Assembly (NCBI GenBank): GCA_902462065.1
Contig: CABQAK010000029.1
Coordinates: 1-32,122, forward strand
Direction: 5' to 3'
Source: an uncultured Collinsella sp.
GTDB taxonomy: Bacteria > Actinomycetota > Coriobacteriia > Coriobacteriales > Coriobacteriaceae
DNA: 32,122 nt
Part shown: positions 1 through 8,790 of the stretch, in pieces
How the letters are laid out: every line of letters starts with the position of its first letter
How positions within the stretch are numbered: the stretch's first letter is position 1
Notes under the pieces: model-generated
What the model saw: the letters and a program-made list of their open reading frames with translations, nothing else
What the model was told of the DNA's origin: nothing
The model's database searches: none
Program-made: the position numbers and the translations under genes

Positions 1-31
1 CCGGAAATTCGTTTCATGGAGCGTTTCATGG

Positions 32-80
32 AAAATCCCCCTAATCTAGCAACGGTTTAGAGTCTACTAGATTGGGGGGA
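32..80 (-). terminator. Hairpin followed by T-run on the minus strand (possible terminator)
   Basis: Arms at 36-49 and 67-80 pair over 14 bp with one T:G wobble, around a 17-nt loop. Read on the minus strand the hairpin is followed by TTTTCC (35-30), as in a rho-independent terminator. It lies about 490 nt beyond the last glycosyltransferase gene, so it may end that long minus-strand operon or belong to a gene outside the window. A 10-bp direct repeat (GTTTCATGGA at 11-20 and 23-32) sits beside it. Confidence 0.45.
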
Positions 81-572
81 CGGGAGCCAAGCTGCAATAC
101 CCCCAAGACACCCGTCTATAGTTCGTGACGTTGTCTATAAACAGGCTCACCGCCCGCGGAATAAAATTCGGCGCAAATCGTTTGAGCAGGCGGCGCGCGG
201 AAGGAGCGTGTAGGGCGGTTATATACTGGCCGTCAGCCGCGGCATCCTCACGGAAACCTATTTGTCGCCGGAACTATAGTCCCCGGCGCGGACTCACCTT
301 ATCTCCCCGGCGCGGGCTCGATATCCTCTCGGATATCTAATCGTCTTGGACTTTTACCTGCCCAAGCACAGTACAGCTTTTACGTGCCGCCACACGGAGC
401 TTAGCTCAAAATTATTATCTATAACTCAAGCCACTAAAGCAAGCTACGCACGGGCATGGTCAAATTAAATTCAAACAGATATAACACCGCCAAAAACTAA
501 TAACGAGGCTAAACCTTCCACCGCCCTCGCGGCTTTTGAGAGTACATTGCCGGATCTTGAGATTGCTTCGCG
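81..572. other. Intergenic region without a supported gene
   Basis: This stretch holds no convincing coding region. The one open frame (125-340, plus strand) is Arg/Ser-rich, has no ribosome binding site and resembles no protein I know. The base composition is more AT-rich than the flanking genes, especially after 340. The only structure I can point to is the short repeat and hairpin at 281-337. It probably separates the end of the polysaccharide operon from the next locus to the left. Confidence 0.5.
281..337. repeat. Tandem 15-bp direct repeat plus short hairpin
   Basis: CCCCGGCGCGGACTC (281-295) recurs as CCCCGGCGCGGGCTC (305-319), 14 of 15 identical with a 24-nt period. Directly after it, GATATCC (320-326) and GGATATC (331-337) form a perfect 7-bp inverted repeat with a 4-nt loop. 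Function unknown. Confidence 0.4.
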
Positions 573-3059
573 CTAAAGCGAGAGGTACTCACTGTCGGGG
601 GATAGGTTTGGTCCGAGCCATGGGTCGCCATCGAGGAAGAACTCCGGCCAGCGCTGCGTGAACAGCGCTTGCTCGCGCTTCCAGCGGCGCAGCTTTTCCT
701 CGTTGGCCTCTTCCCTGCCGCGCGAGGTGAACTCGTAGTGATACAGCTCGGCATAGGGCGTAAAGATGGTGCGGTAGCCCGCCTCCCACGCGCGCAGGCA
801 AAAGTCTGCGTCGTTAAAACCGATGGCGAATTCCTCGTTATAGCCTCCTACCTGCTCAAATACGTCGCGTCGTACCATCTGGCAGGCACCTGTTACGGCG
901 CTAAAGTTACCCGGACGTACGGCGCGGGCAAGATAACCCTCGCGCTTTGCCGAGAAGTCCTGGTTGGCATGGGCAAGTGCGCCACGCACGCCAACCAAGA
1001 TGCCGGCATGTTGCACCAGATGATCGGCAAAGTAGAGTTTGGCGCCCACCACGCCCGCATCGGGACGCTGCAGATACCCCATCATCTCTTCGATAAAGTC
1101 CGGACTTATGACCTCGGTATCGTTGTTGAGCAGCAGCAGATAGTCGCCCCTGGCATGCTCCACGCCAAAGTTAATGATCTTGGAGTAATTGAACTCACCC
1201 GGCCAGTACACAACGTGTGCGATGCCCTTACCTTCGGATGCAGCAGTCACGCGCTCTGGCAGGGTTTCGTAATACGCAAACGTCTCCGGGGCTTTGCTGT
1301 TGTTCTCCACCAAGACGATCTCGTAATTGGCATACGTTGCCTTCTGAGCGATCGACATCACGCAGGCATCGAGCGTCTCAACGTGATCCTTGGTGGGAAT
1401 CACAATGCTCACCAGCGGCGCAGACTCCGGCAGCGCATAACGCATGTGATAGACAAACGGCGTCTCGGTCTCCTCGACCGTTCCGCAAATGCCCAGCGCG
1501 TTAAAGTGGCGCTGAAGCGCAAGGCGCCCGGCTTCAATAGCATACGGCTTACTATCGGCAGAACCGTCGGCGGTCGATCCCGGATGCACGCGCCAGTGAT
1601 ACAGCACATGCGCAACATGTCCAAACCGCGCGCCCGCCGCAAGGCAGCGGAGCGTCAGGTCGTAATCCTGGGCGCCCGCAACATCTTCTGGCGACATGCC
1701 AATGTGATCGATGAGCGCCTTCTCCACCATCAGGAAATGCGTCACGCAGTTATGGCTATAGAGCAGGTCGACGTTGAGTACGGTCTTAAAGACCGGCTGG
1801 CCCCACTCCCCCGTTTTCTGGAACATGTCCTCATCGCAGAACAAGACCTGGGGACGCTCGCCCTCGGCCGCCTTATTCAGCGCGGAAACATACTGGAATA
1901 ACGCGTCCGGCTCCAGAATGTCGTCATGGTCCAGGAACGCGATGTAGTCGCCCGTCGCTTGCTCGATACCTGCGTTGGTGTTGACCACAATGCCGCCGTT
2001 GCCGGGCAGCCCGATGCGACGAACGCGCTCGTCGTGAGCACCTGCCGCAAGGTCGGCAACCGCGTCCCATTCGGGCGAGGCATCCATAAGGAGCAGTTCC
2101 CAGTTGTCATAGCTCTGGGCTAGCACCGAGTCCAGCAGCTCGCGCAGGTAGACCCGATCAGTCTTGTAGCACGGCACCACAATGCTCACGAGCGGTCTAT
2201 AGGCAAAGGCCACCGAAGTGACACACTGGCACGCCAAATCGCCCGGCTTTGCGCGATGCTGCTCAAACCAACGTCGATAAGCTGCGTCGTCTGCACGCGC
2301 GTCCTTCATACGGTTCCAGCTGTCGTCGACCATGCCGTTGTACAGGCGACCATCCATGGCGCAAAACCCGCTCTGGATCTGCTCTGTGGGATCGCTCACA
2401 ATCGCGACAAAATCTCGTATATCCTGAGGCATCTCAACGCTCAGAAACGTTTTATTGACGCGGCAACCGTTGCGCTGCGGCACATCGACCTGCGACTCAA
2501 ACACATGCACGGTGACATCGATGGCATTCATATGCGTATCGAAGATCTGGAACTCGGGTGCGCACTGGGGGTCTCCCGCCCAGGTAACCTCATAGCGCCA
2601 CACCGCGCCGGCGTCTGCCGGCAAATAGCGAATGGCATCGATCTCGTAGCGACCGCAGCATTCGCCACGCTGCGCATCGCGGATAAGCGCGCACAGCGCA
2701 GGCTTTGCTTTGTAGTTAATCTTGGATTCCAGCTTGGCCACGCGGCTATCGAGACAAATGGAGCCCAGCCTTTGGCCATCGGATGCAAAAACAACATCCA
2801 TCGACGAGCCATCCAAAAACGGAAGCACCAAGACAGCGAGCTCGCGTTCGTAATCGGAAACGGAAGGGCAAAGCGCCAGCACACGGCCATGATCGACCGG
2901 GAGCACCAGCGACGGCACACAAGAACCGCTCGTCGTCGCATGGGCAAACGCCTGAGAGCCCTCCCGCTCAATATGCGCGGCGACATCCTGACCGGCAAAA
3001 CGAAGCAGCACAAAAAGACGGCCCTGGCTGCGGCAAAGTGCCAAACGCTTGATACTCAT
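573..3059 (-). CDS. Large glycosyltransferase with two GT2 domains
   Basis: This 828-residue protein has two family 2 glycosyltransferase domains. The first spans about 289-520 (VSIVVPCYKT, acidic motif DHDD at 377-380, then CDED). The second spans about 548-790 (VSIVIPTKDH, NND at 645-647). This tandem arrangement resembles Myxococcus RfbC-type O-antigen enzymes, which transfer sugars from nucleotide donors to a growing polysaccharide. The first 285 residues match nothing I recognise and may bind acceptor or partner. No membrane segment or signal peptide is apparent, so it probably acts on the cytoplasmic face of the membrane. It is the last gene of a five-gene operon, 9 nt after the preceding stop, with a weak ribosome binding site (GAGAAG). 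The sugar specificity cannot be read from the sequence. Confidence 0.85.
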   Translation of the reverse strand: MSIKRLALCRSQGRLFVLLRFAGQDVAAHIEREGSQAFAHATTSGSCVPSLVLPVDHGRVLALCPSVSDYERELAVLVLPFLDGSSMDVVFASDGQRLGSICLDSRVAKLESKINYKAKPALCALIRDAQRGECCGRYEIDAIRYLPADAGAVWRYEVTWAGDPQCAPEFQIFDTHMNAIDVTVHVFESQVDVPQRNGCRVNKTFLSVEMPQDIRDFVAIVSDPTEQIQSGFCAMDGRLYNGMVDDSWNRMKDARADDAAYRRWFEQHRAKPGDLACQCVTSVAFAYRPLVSIVVPCYKTDRVYLRELLDSVLAQSYDNWELLLMDASPEWDAVADLAAGAHDERVRRIGLPGNGGIVVNTNAGIEQATGDYIAFLDHDDILEPDALFQYVSALNKAAEGERPQVLFCDEDMFQKTGEWGQPVFKTVLNVDLLYSHNCVTHFLMVEKALIDHIGMSPEDVAGAQDYDLTLRCLAAGARFGHVAHVLYHWRVHPGSTADGSADSKPYAIEAGRLALQRHFNALGICGTVEETETPFVYHMRYALPESAPLVSIVIPTKDHVETLDACVMSIAQKATYANYEIVLVENNSKAPETFAYYETLPERVTAASEGKGIAHVVYWPGEFNYSKIINFGVEHARGDYLLLLNNDTEVISPDFIEEMMGYLQRPDAGVVGAKLYFADHLVQHAGILVGVRGALAHANQDFSAKREGYLARAVRPGNFSAVTGACQMVRRDVFEQVGGYNEEFAIGFNDADFCLRAWEAGYRTIFTPYAELYHYEFTSRGREEANEEKLRRWKREQALFTQRWPEFFLDGDPWLGPNLSPDSEYLSL

Positions 3060-3068
3060 CTACACTTC

Positions 3069-4127
3069 TCACTTTCCCAGGGCGTTCGCTGCCATGCGTT
3101 TGCAGGCGCCCAAGCGCCCAAACCTCAAGACGTCGTAATCGAACATGAGCTTTTTGCACTCACGGGCATTGGGGGCCTTGCTGGTAAGCGCCGCACGCAC
3201 CATAACAGCAACAGAAGGAGCGCATTGTGCGAGCGCAGCATCGCTGCCCGTGGCAGAACCGGCAAGCGCCGTGGCAACGGCAGCAAACACCTTGCCGCAG
3301 TCCGAACCCAGCAACCTGAGCGCATCGTACAGCACCAGATCGCATAGGAAGTACGCAAGGTCATCGGCATGCTGGGCATCGAGGCCGTCGCGCTGCCAGT
3401 CAGCCAGCACCGCGGAGTAAATCTTCACGTGCTCTAGCAGGCGCGTCTCGTCGTCATAGCGCATGGTGTCCATGAGCGAGCCCTTGCGCGCCACACGGTA
3501 GTCGTACAGCTTGTTCGAAATAAGCGCGGTCTTGCGCGAGCGACCGTAGACGGCAAAATCGAAAACCTGATCCTCGCCATACTTGACGGTTTCGTCGAAC
3601 ACGATCCCGTTGCCCAGCAAAAACTCACGCTTGCAGGCGGTGCGCCATGCAAAGGGGCGAGACGCTTCCTTAAACAGCAAGTCAGAGCTATAGCCTTCAA
3701 ACGACACATCGCGCGGGCTCAGAACATAGTTAAGCCACGGATACCCCGCCTCCAGCGGATACGGGTTCGCGCCAAAGGTCAAAACGTCGCAGTCCTCGCG
3801 CTCAAAGGCATCGACGATCACGCGGCATGCATCGAGCGTAAAGCGGTCGTCAGAATCCAAAAACGCGACGACAGGCGCCGTGGACGCAGCGATGCCTGCA
3901 TTACGTGCACTCGACAGGCCACCGTTCTCCTTATCGACCAGCGTAAAGCGCGCGTCCTTTTCGCAATAGGCAGCCGCAATATCGCGCGAACCGTCCGGCG
4001 AGCCATCGTTGACCAGCACGCCTTCCCAATCGGGCATGTCCTGCGCAAGCAGGGAGTCCAGGCACCAGGCCAGGCACTCCTCCACTTTATAGATGGGAAC
4101 GACAACGGAAATCTTGGGGGTAGCCAT
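3069..4127 (-). CDS. GT2 glycosyltransferase (copy A of duplicated module)
   Basis: This 352-residue GT2 enzyme has the usual N-terminal GT-A fold signals: ISVVVPIYK near the start, NDGS at 40-43 and DSDD at 91-94 (the DxD-type metal/nucleotide site). A specific C-terminal region includes GEDQVFDFAVYGRSRKT. A GTG lies two codons upstream at 4133, but AGGAG (4137-4141) is only 3 nt from it and 9 nt from the ATG at 4127, so the ATG is preferred. That ribosome binding site overlaps the stop codon of the upstream gene, which suggests translational coupling. The protein is paralogous along its whole length to the product of 5333-6373. It probably adds one sugar to a cell-surface polysaccharide; donor and acceptor are unknown. 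Confidence 0.85.
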   Translation of the reverse strand: MATPKISVVVPIYKVEECLAWCLDSLLAQDMPDWEGVLVNDGSPDGSRDIAAAYCEKDARFTLVDKENGGLSSARNAGIAASTAPVVAFLDSDDRFTLDACRVIVDAFEREDCDVLTFGANPYPLEAGYPWLNYVLSPRDVSFEGYSSDLLFKEASRPFAWRTACKREFLLGNGIVFDETVKYGEDQVFDFAVYGRSRKTALISNKLYDYRVARKGSLMDTMRYDDETRLLEHVKIYSAVLADWQRDGLDAQHADDLAYFLCDLVLYDALRLLGSDCGKVFAAVATALAGSATGSDAALAQCAPSVAVMVRAALTSKAPNARECKKLMFDYDVLRFGRLGACKRMAANALGK

Positions 4128-4139
4128 AGTCACTCGCTC

Positions 4140-5258
4140 CTACTGTGCGGCCGGAACGTCATCGGGATGCGGGTTGTCGCCGTAGGTGCGCTGATACGTC
4201 AGCACGCGCCAGACCAGCGGCAAGCCACCGATCTTAAAGTAATGCTTAAACGTATTGAGCTTGCCCGGCTTCTTAAAGTCAAAGCGCGAATCGATATAGG
4301 CGCGGGGCGACTTGACCATCAGGCGCAAGTCGGTCTCGCCACGCGGATCAAACAGCAACAGGTCAAAGCGACCGGCATCCCAGTCGGTCTTGAGCTCGGG
4401 CGAGGCCTTCTCCCAAAACTGCTCACGCAGCTCATCGACCAGACGCTCATCATTCCAACGGTACGTATCGACCTTCATGCGCATTAAAATGCCCTGAAGC
4501 TGAGCCTTGAGCTCGGGACGCTCGTCCAAAAAACGTTGCATCTCGGCATATTCGTCGCACACGCAAAACACCTTGTTGGGCGAATTAACGGAGCTCTTCT
4601 CGTTATCCTGGCGATAGCACAAAATGGGGTCCGCAATAAACGCGGCACGCTCGGCGCAAGCCCAAACCTTAAAGTTAAAGCCTGCGTCCTGATACGAGGC
4701 GCCCGGCGTGGGAAGGAACCGAATCTGATTGTCGTTGAGGAACGCGCGCCGATAGATAGCCGACCAAATGGAAGGTTTGCGGTAGAAGATGCCCGGGCGA
4801 TCGACGGGGCGATACGCGGCGCCCGTCATACGCTCGTCGATGATCCCAAACAGCTCACGGCGCTCGCTGGGCGTGGACCAATAAAGGTAAAAGTCGCCCT
4901 TTACTACATCGGCATGCTCAGCATCGGCCTTGGCGACCAGCTTTTGGAGCGAATCCTCAAACATAAAGTCGTCGGACTCAAGGATGCCCACGTACTCACC
5001 GCGCGCCATCTCCAGGCCGCGGTTCATCGAGTCGCCGTAGCCGCTGTTGGCTTTGTCGATCATCTTGACACGGGGGTCGCGCTCCATGTACTCGCGAATG
5101 ATATCCGGCGAGCTATCGGTGGAACCGTCGTTGATACAGATGATCTCGATGTCCTTGAGCGTCTGCGCCACGGCGGAATCGAGGCACTCGCGCAGGTAGC
5201 GTTCGACATTGCAAATGGGAACAAGCAGCGAAACTTTAGGGGTATCAGAGTTCTGCAA
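4140..5258 (-). CDS. GT2 glycosyltransferase (copy B of duplicated module)
   Basis: This 372-residue family 2 glycosyltransferase has the motif VSLLVPICNVERYLRE, NDGS at 43-46 and ESDD at 94-97 in its N-terminal catalytic domain. The C-terminal 170 residues contain RQDNEKSSVNSPNKVFC and end without a membrane helix. The start is TTG at 5258, supported by AGGAGG 5 nt upstream; no better ATG is in frame. It is a close paralogue of the product of 6380-7483. Residues 20-100 are almost identical, including at synonymous DNA positions, while the C-terminal halves differ much more. The following gene starts 12 nt after its stop. Inferred role: sugar transfer in surface polysaccharide synthesis. Confidence 0.87.
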   Translation of the reverse strand: MQNSDTPKVSLLVPICNVERYLRECLDSAVAQTLKDIEIICINDGSTDSSPDIIREYMERDPRVKMIDKANSGYGDSMNRGLEMARGEYVGILESDDFMFEDSLQKLVAKADAEHADVVKGDFYLYWSTPSERRELFGIIDERMTGAAYRPVDRPGIFYRKPSIWSAIYRRAFLNDNQIRFLPTPGASYQDAGFNFKVWACAERAAFIADPILCYRQDNEKSSVNSPNKVFCVCDEYAEMQRFLDERPELKAQLQGILMRMKVDTYRWNDERLVDELREQFWEKASPELKTDWDAGRFDLLLFDPRGETDLRLMVKSPRAYIDSRFDFKKPGKLNTFKHYFKIGGLPLVWRVLTYQRTYGDNPHPDDVPAAQ

Positions 5259-5332
5259 GAGAACCTCCTGTTGAATAGCGTGTAACAGGGTTATTTTAGC
5301 AGCCGAGTTGCGGCGGGCGGCAGCGCTTGGAA

Positions 5333-6373
5333 TTAGAGAAAGTGCTCCAGGCAGGCTTTGAGACCGCGAGTCGAAAGGTAGAACAGCGTGGCATCTGCCA
5401 TCGAAACACCCGAGGTCGCCGCAACGAGCTTGTGGGCAACACGGCGAACGGCGCCCTTAGCGGGCATATCCGCCCACTTCGTTCCCAAAAACGTCGCGAG
5501 GTCCATGTTGACGCGAGCCGCCACGCGATGGAAGTCATCGGCATCCAAGCGCGCCAGGTCGAACACAATTAGGTCCAAAAACCAAGTTATCAGCTCGCCG
5601 GGACACAGGTCCAAAAGACCGTAGGCCGCCCAGTCCTCCAAGACCTCCTCGAGCATCCTCATGTGGGCGTCAAGCTTTTTCGCGCGCGCTTCGGCACTGT
5701 TGAACCCGTGCGTCGCCGAATCGCTCTCCATCACGTAGTGGTAAAACTTGTCCGGCATGACGACGGTCTTGCGGGCAAGCGCATAAGCCGCAAATTGGAA
5801 GACGACGTCCTCGCCCAAGGCCAAGCCGGGGGCAAAGCGAATGCCTTCGCGATTGAGCAGCTCGCGCGAAAAAGCCGCACGGCAGGCATAGGGCTGCGCA
5901 TTCGAATGGAACAGCAGTTGAGGATCGCGGGCGCCGAAGGTACCAGCTTTGGGGCTCATGAGTTGCTGGACGCGTTTGGGAGCAGCATCGGCAGGTTCAC
6001 AGACGCCGCCAAAAACGGCGGCCTCGGCATCCGCAGACTCCATGGCATGCAGCACGCGCTCGACCGTCTGGGCATCGATGTAATCGTCGGCGTCCACAAA
6101 AAAGACGGTCTCGCCCTCGGCGACATCGATACCGGCATTTCGAGCACACGAGACACCCGCATTTTCCTGGTCAATCACCAGTACGCGATTGTCGGCCTGC
6201 GCGATCTGGCGCAACGCGTTCAACGAATCATCAGTCGAACCGTCGTTGACGCAGACAACCTGAATCGAGCGCTCGGACTGGGCCAACAGCGAATCGAGGC
6301 ATCGCTGAATGGAGCGCGCAGAGTTGTAAACGGGGACGACAATGGTAGCTTTAGGACACGAGGCCTCTCCCAT
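5333..6373 (-). CDS. GT2 glycosyltransferase (copy A' of duplicated module)
   Basis: This 346-residue GT2 protein shows TIVVPVYNSARS near the N-terminus, NDGS at 43-46 and DADD at 94-97. The C-terminal half aligns with the product of 3069-4127: LLFHSNAQPYACRAAFSREL corresponds to LLFKEASRPFAWRTACKREF, and GEDVVFQFAAYALARKT to GEDQVFDFAVYGRSRKT. The ATG at 6373 lies 6 nt after the preceding gene's stop, with a G-rich ribosome binding site (GAGGGGGTAGG) just upstream. A 74-nt gap separates it from the next module, the largest gap in the operon, and I see no terminator in it. It is a cytoplasmic or membrane-associated sugar transferase of unknown specificity. Confidence 0.85.
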   Translation of the reverse strand: MGEASCPKATIVVPVYNSARSIQRCLDSLLAQSERSIQVVCVNDGSTDDSLNALRQIAQADNRVLVIDQENAGVSCARNAGIDVAEGETVFFVDADDYIDAQTVERVLHAMESADAEAAVFGGVCEPADAAPKRVQQLMSPKAGTFGARDPQLLFHSNAQPYACRAAFSRELLNREGIRFAPGLALGEDVVFQFAAYALARKTVVMPDKFYHYVMESDSATHGFNSAEARAKKLDAHMRMLEEVLEDWAAYGLLDLCPGELITWFLDLIVFDLARLDADDFHRVAARVNMDLATFLGTKWADMPAKGAVRRVAHKLVAATSGVSMADATLFYLSTRGLKACLEHFL

Positions 6374-6379
6374 GTCGAC

Positions 6380-7483
6380 CTACCCCCTCAGCGATTCGAT
6401 GAGGAAGGCAGCGACCACGCCTGGGCCTCCAACCGAGGCGTAATACTTAGCACGCCCCAAGGCACCATCCGTCGCGAAACTCGGATGCTCGTCAACCCAG
6501 CCCTCAGGATCTTTGAGGATGGCAGCGAGATTTGCGCGCTTCCACGGCTTGAGGTCGTCAAGCGAAAAGTCCCCGGCGTCCAAGGCCGCTTGGAACTCCT
6601 TGGCCATCTGAACCAGGAACTCCTTATAGAACTTAGGCGCCAGGCGCACGTAGTTCCACATGTACGAATCGTACTTAATGAGCTGATTGAACTTGAGCAT
6701 GCGCGCGACGTCATCACTTGCGTGGTCGCGGGCATAATCCTCTCGAATCCAACGCTCAATCTCGGCATACTCGGTATTGACGCAAAAGACCTTAGCCGAA
6801 GAATTGACCGAGGAATTCTCGTTGTCCTGGCGATAAGACAACACGACATCATGAAGGTAAACAGCCTTATCGGCGCACGCGATCACCTTAAAGGCAAATG
6901 ACGTGTCCTGAAAGGATGCCCCCGGAGTCGGCAGGAACTTAATGCCGTTGCGGTCAAGAAAATCGCGACGGTACACGGCCGACCAAATCGACGGCTTTTG
7001 CTTAAAGAACTGCGTCGTATCGCTCGGGTGCACCGGCTTGCCACAGTCCTTGGCTTTAAACATCTCGTGCAGCGAGCGGCGCTCCTCGGGCTTAGACCAG
7101 TAGAAATCAAAGTTCGCCTTCGCGAAGTCGGCATTATTGCTATCGGCGGCCGAGACAAGCTTTTCGAGTGCGTCGGGCGCCATAAAGTCATCGGACTCCA
7201 AGATGCCAACGTACTTGCCACGCGCCATCTCCAGGCCGTGGTTCATCGAGTCGCCGTAGCCGCTGTTGGCCTTGTCGATCATCTTGACGCGCCCATCGCG
7301 CTCCATATACTCGCGGATAATCGCCGGCGAGTTGTCGGTCGACCCGTCGTTAATGCAGATGATCTCAATATCCTTGAGCGTCTGCACCAGGGCGGAATCG
7401 AGGCACTCGCGCAGGTAGCGCTGAACATTGTAAATGGGAATAAGCAGCGACAGAACAGGGCTGCCAGAGGCGTTAGTAGACAA
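6380..7483 (-). CDS. GT2 glycosyltransferase (copy B', first gene of operon)
   Basis: This 367-residue GT2 enzyme has LSLLIPIYNVQRYLRE, NDGS at 45-48 and ESDD at 96-99, followed by a C-terminal region with RQDNENSSVNSSAKVFC like that of its paralogue at 4140-5258. Translation starts at TTG (7483), with AAGGAG 5 nt upstream; no in-frame ATG is placed as well. It is the promoter-proximal gene of the minus-strand operon and lies 112 nt from the divergent acyltransferase gene. Exact DNA identity with its paralogue runs over 30 nt at 7241-7270 versus 5022-5051, including third positions. That suggests a recent duplication or gene conversion. The sugar added is unknown. Confidence 0.87.
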   Translation of the reverse strand: MSTNASGSPVLSLLIPIYNVQRYLRECLDSALVQTLKDIEIICINDGSTDNSPAIIREYMERDGRVKMIDKANSGYGDSMNHGLEMARGKYVGILESDDFMAPDALEKLVSAADSNNADFAKANFDFYWSKPEERRSLHEMFKAKDCGKPVHPSDTTQFFKQKPSIWSAVYRRDFLDRNGIKFLPTPGASFQDTSFAFKVIACADKAVYLHDVVLSYRQDNENSSVNSSAKVFCVNTEYAEIERWIREDYARDHASDDVARMLKFNQLIKYDSYMWNYVRLAPKFYKEFLVQMAKEFQAALDAGDFSLDDLKPWKRANLAAILKDPEGWVDEHPSFATDGALGRAKYYASVGGPGVVAAFLIESLRG

Positions 7484-7547
7484 ATGTGCTCCTTAGGAAA
7501 TACCTGTCGTTTCATGGTATCAAAGGGTCAGCGCGCCAGCGGGCGTT

Positions 7548-7576
7548 TATATAATCTATGGAGCCCGCAGAGGCAA
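7548..7576 (-). promoter_or_regulatory. Candidate promoter of the glycosyltransferase operon
   Basis: On the minus strand, TTGCCT (7576-7571) and TATATA (7553-7548) are separated by exactly 17 nt, a good sigma-70-type spacing. Transcription would start near 7541, leaving a leader of about 58 nt before the TTG start at 7483. The -10 overlaps that of the divergent gene. Confidence 0.45.
7550..7555 (+). promoter_or_regulatory. Perfect -10 hexamer for the acyltransferase gene
   Basis: TATAAT stands about 40 nt upstream of the ATG at 7596. No good -35 is visible at the expected distance (7527-7532 reads GTCAGC), so the promoter may need an activator or be weak. The hexamer overlaps the minus-strand -10. 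Confidence 0.45.
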
Positions 7577-7595
7577 ACCGATAAGAAAGGACGTC

Positions 7596-8726
7596 ATGCA
7601 GCCCAAAGCCGCACGCAACATACCCATCGAAGCGCTGCGTTTGGTCGCGGTCGCCGGCATCGCGGTGTTCCACACCTTTCAGTGGACCTTCCAGGCAACC
7701 TGTGTCGGCGCCGTAGAATATGCCCCACTTGCGATGTTCCCCTATTCCGGCGTGCTCGGTTTTATTAACTTGCTGGGCTGCTGGGCCAACGAGGTCTTCT
7801 TTATGATTTCGGGCTATTTTCTCATCGCCTCGGCCGCGAGTGCTTGGGACGGTGGGGCAACGTGGAAGTCGCAAATGCAACGGACGGCGCAGCGCCTGGG
7901 CAAGGTCATTTTGCCCACTGCGTTTTATTGCCTCGTGGCGCTCGCGTGGTCCACGGTCGCCTCACCCATTCCCGATGTTACCCTCAATACGCACTACTGG
8001 TACACGCTAGGCCTTGAGTTTATCTGGGTCTATGCCGCCACGGTCTTCATGGCGCCATGGTTTGGACTGGCTAAGAGTCGACTCCCCCAGAAAACCTACA
8101 AGACGACGGTCATCGCCGTTGGCATCCTCGCATTTGTTGTTAACGGGTATTTAGCCGCTATGAGTGCGACAAGCGCCGGCGAGTTTTCTTGGCTCCAAAA
8201 GCTCATGAGCGCTACCACGTACGTAGTCGCGTTTTTGATCGGCGGACTGCTCCGCGACGTAACCGGCGCCATGGATTCGGACAAGGCGGGCGCCTTAGGC
8301 ACGCGGTCGCTCGCAGCGGTTTTGGTGCTCGCCACCATCCTGGAAGGAGCACTCTCCTTCACCGGCAACCTCACGGCGATGGCAGTCCTCTCCTACAAAT
8401 CAACCTCGTTGATCTCGTTTGTCCTCGCTGCCGCCTCTCTGCTCTTTGCGGCGACCCGGCGCAGTGCCTCAGGCAATCCACGGACCGCAGGTGTCATCGT
8501 CACCTTATCGACCGCCACGCTTGGTTTCTATGTGATGCAGTCGCTCACCAGTAGCCTGTGGCGTCCCGTCTTCAATACGTTGCTCGCAAACATACTGATC
8601 AGCCAAAACAGCCCGGCAGCTATATGTATCGTCACAGGCACCGTCATTAGCATCGTCTTTGCCTTAGCGCTCCTCATCATCGATGCTGCTAGAAGCCTTA
8701 TCGCTCGCAAGCTCAAGCGGCAATAG
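7596..8726 (+). CDS. Membrane acyltransferase (acyltransferase-3 family)
   Basis: This 376-residue polytopic membrane protein begins with the family signature NIPIEALRLVAVAGIAVFH, whose His (residue 26) is the likely catalytic base. FFMISGYFL at about 68-76 is the second family hallmark. The remainder is a series of about ten hydrophobic helices with a basic tail (ARKLKRQ). Family members use an acyl donor, often acetyl-CoA, to O-acylate polysaccharides or wall polymers at the membrane. AAAGGA lies 6 nt before the ATG. Its position opposite the glycosyltransferase operon suggests it decorates the same surface glycan. The exact acceptor and acyl group cannot be inferred. Confidence 0.85.
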   Translation: MQPKAARNIPIEALRLVAVAGIAVFHTFQWTFQATCVGAVEYAPLAMFPYSGVLGFINLLGCWANEVFFMISGYFLIASAASAWDGGATWKSQMQRTAQRLGKVILPTAFYCLVALAWSTVASPIPDVTLNTHYWYTLGLEFIWVYAATVFMAPWFGLAKSRLPQKTYKTTVIAVGILAFVVNGYLAAMSATSAGEFSWLQKLMSATTYVVAFLIGGLLRDVTGAMDSDKAGALGTRSLAAVLVLATILEGALSFTGNLTAMAVLSYKSTSLISFVLAAASLLFAATRRSASGNPRTAGVIVTLSTATLGFYVMQSLTSSLWRPVFNTLLANILISQNSPAAICIVTGTVISIVFALALLIIDAARSLIARKLKRQ

Positions 8727-8790
8727 ACACGCTGCCGTCAGACCCTAAAGCCGCTGCACCCGTGGCAGGTTCCTGCGTTTTATTCAAAGC

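Noticed and set aside
125..340. Open frame of 71 codons on the plus strand in the left intergenic region
   Set aside because: No ribosome binding site, skewed Arg/Ser composition, and it runs through the short direct repeat and hairpin; no sign of a protein.
669..1901. 410-codon open frame on the plus strand inside the double-GT2 gene
   Set aside because: It is antisense to conserved GT2 motifs and has no recognisable domain; codon shadow.
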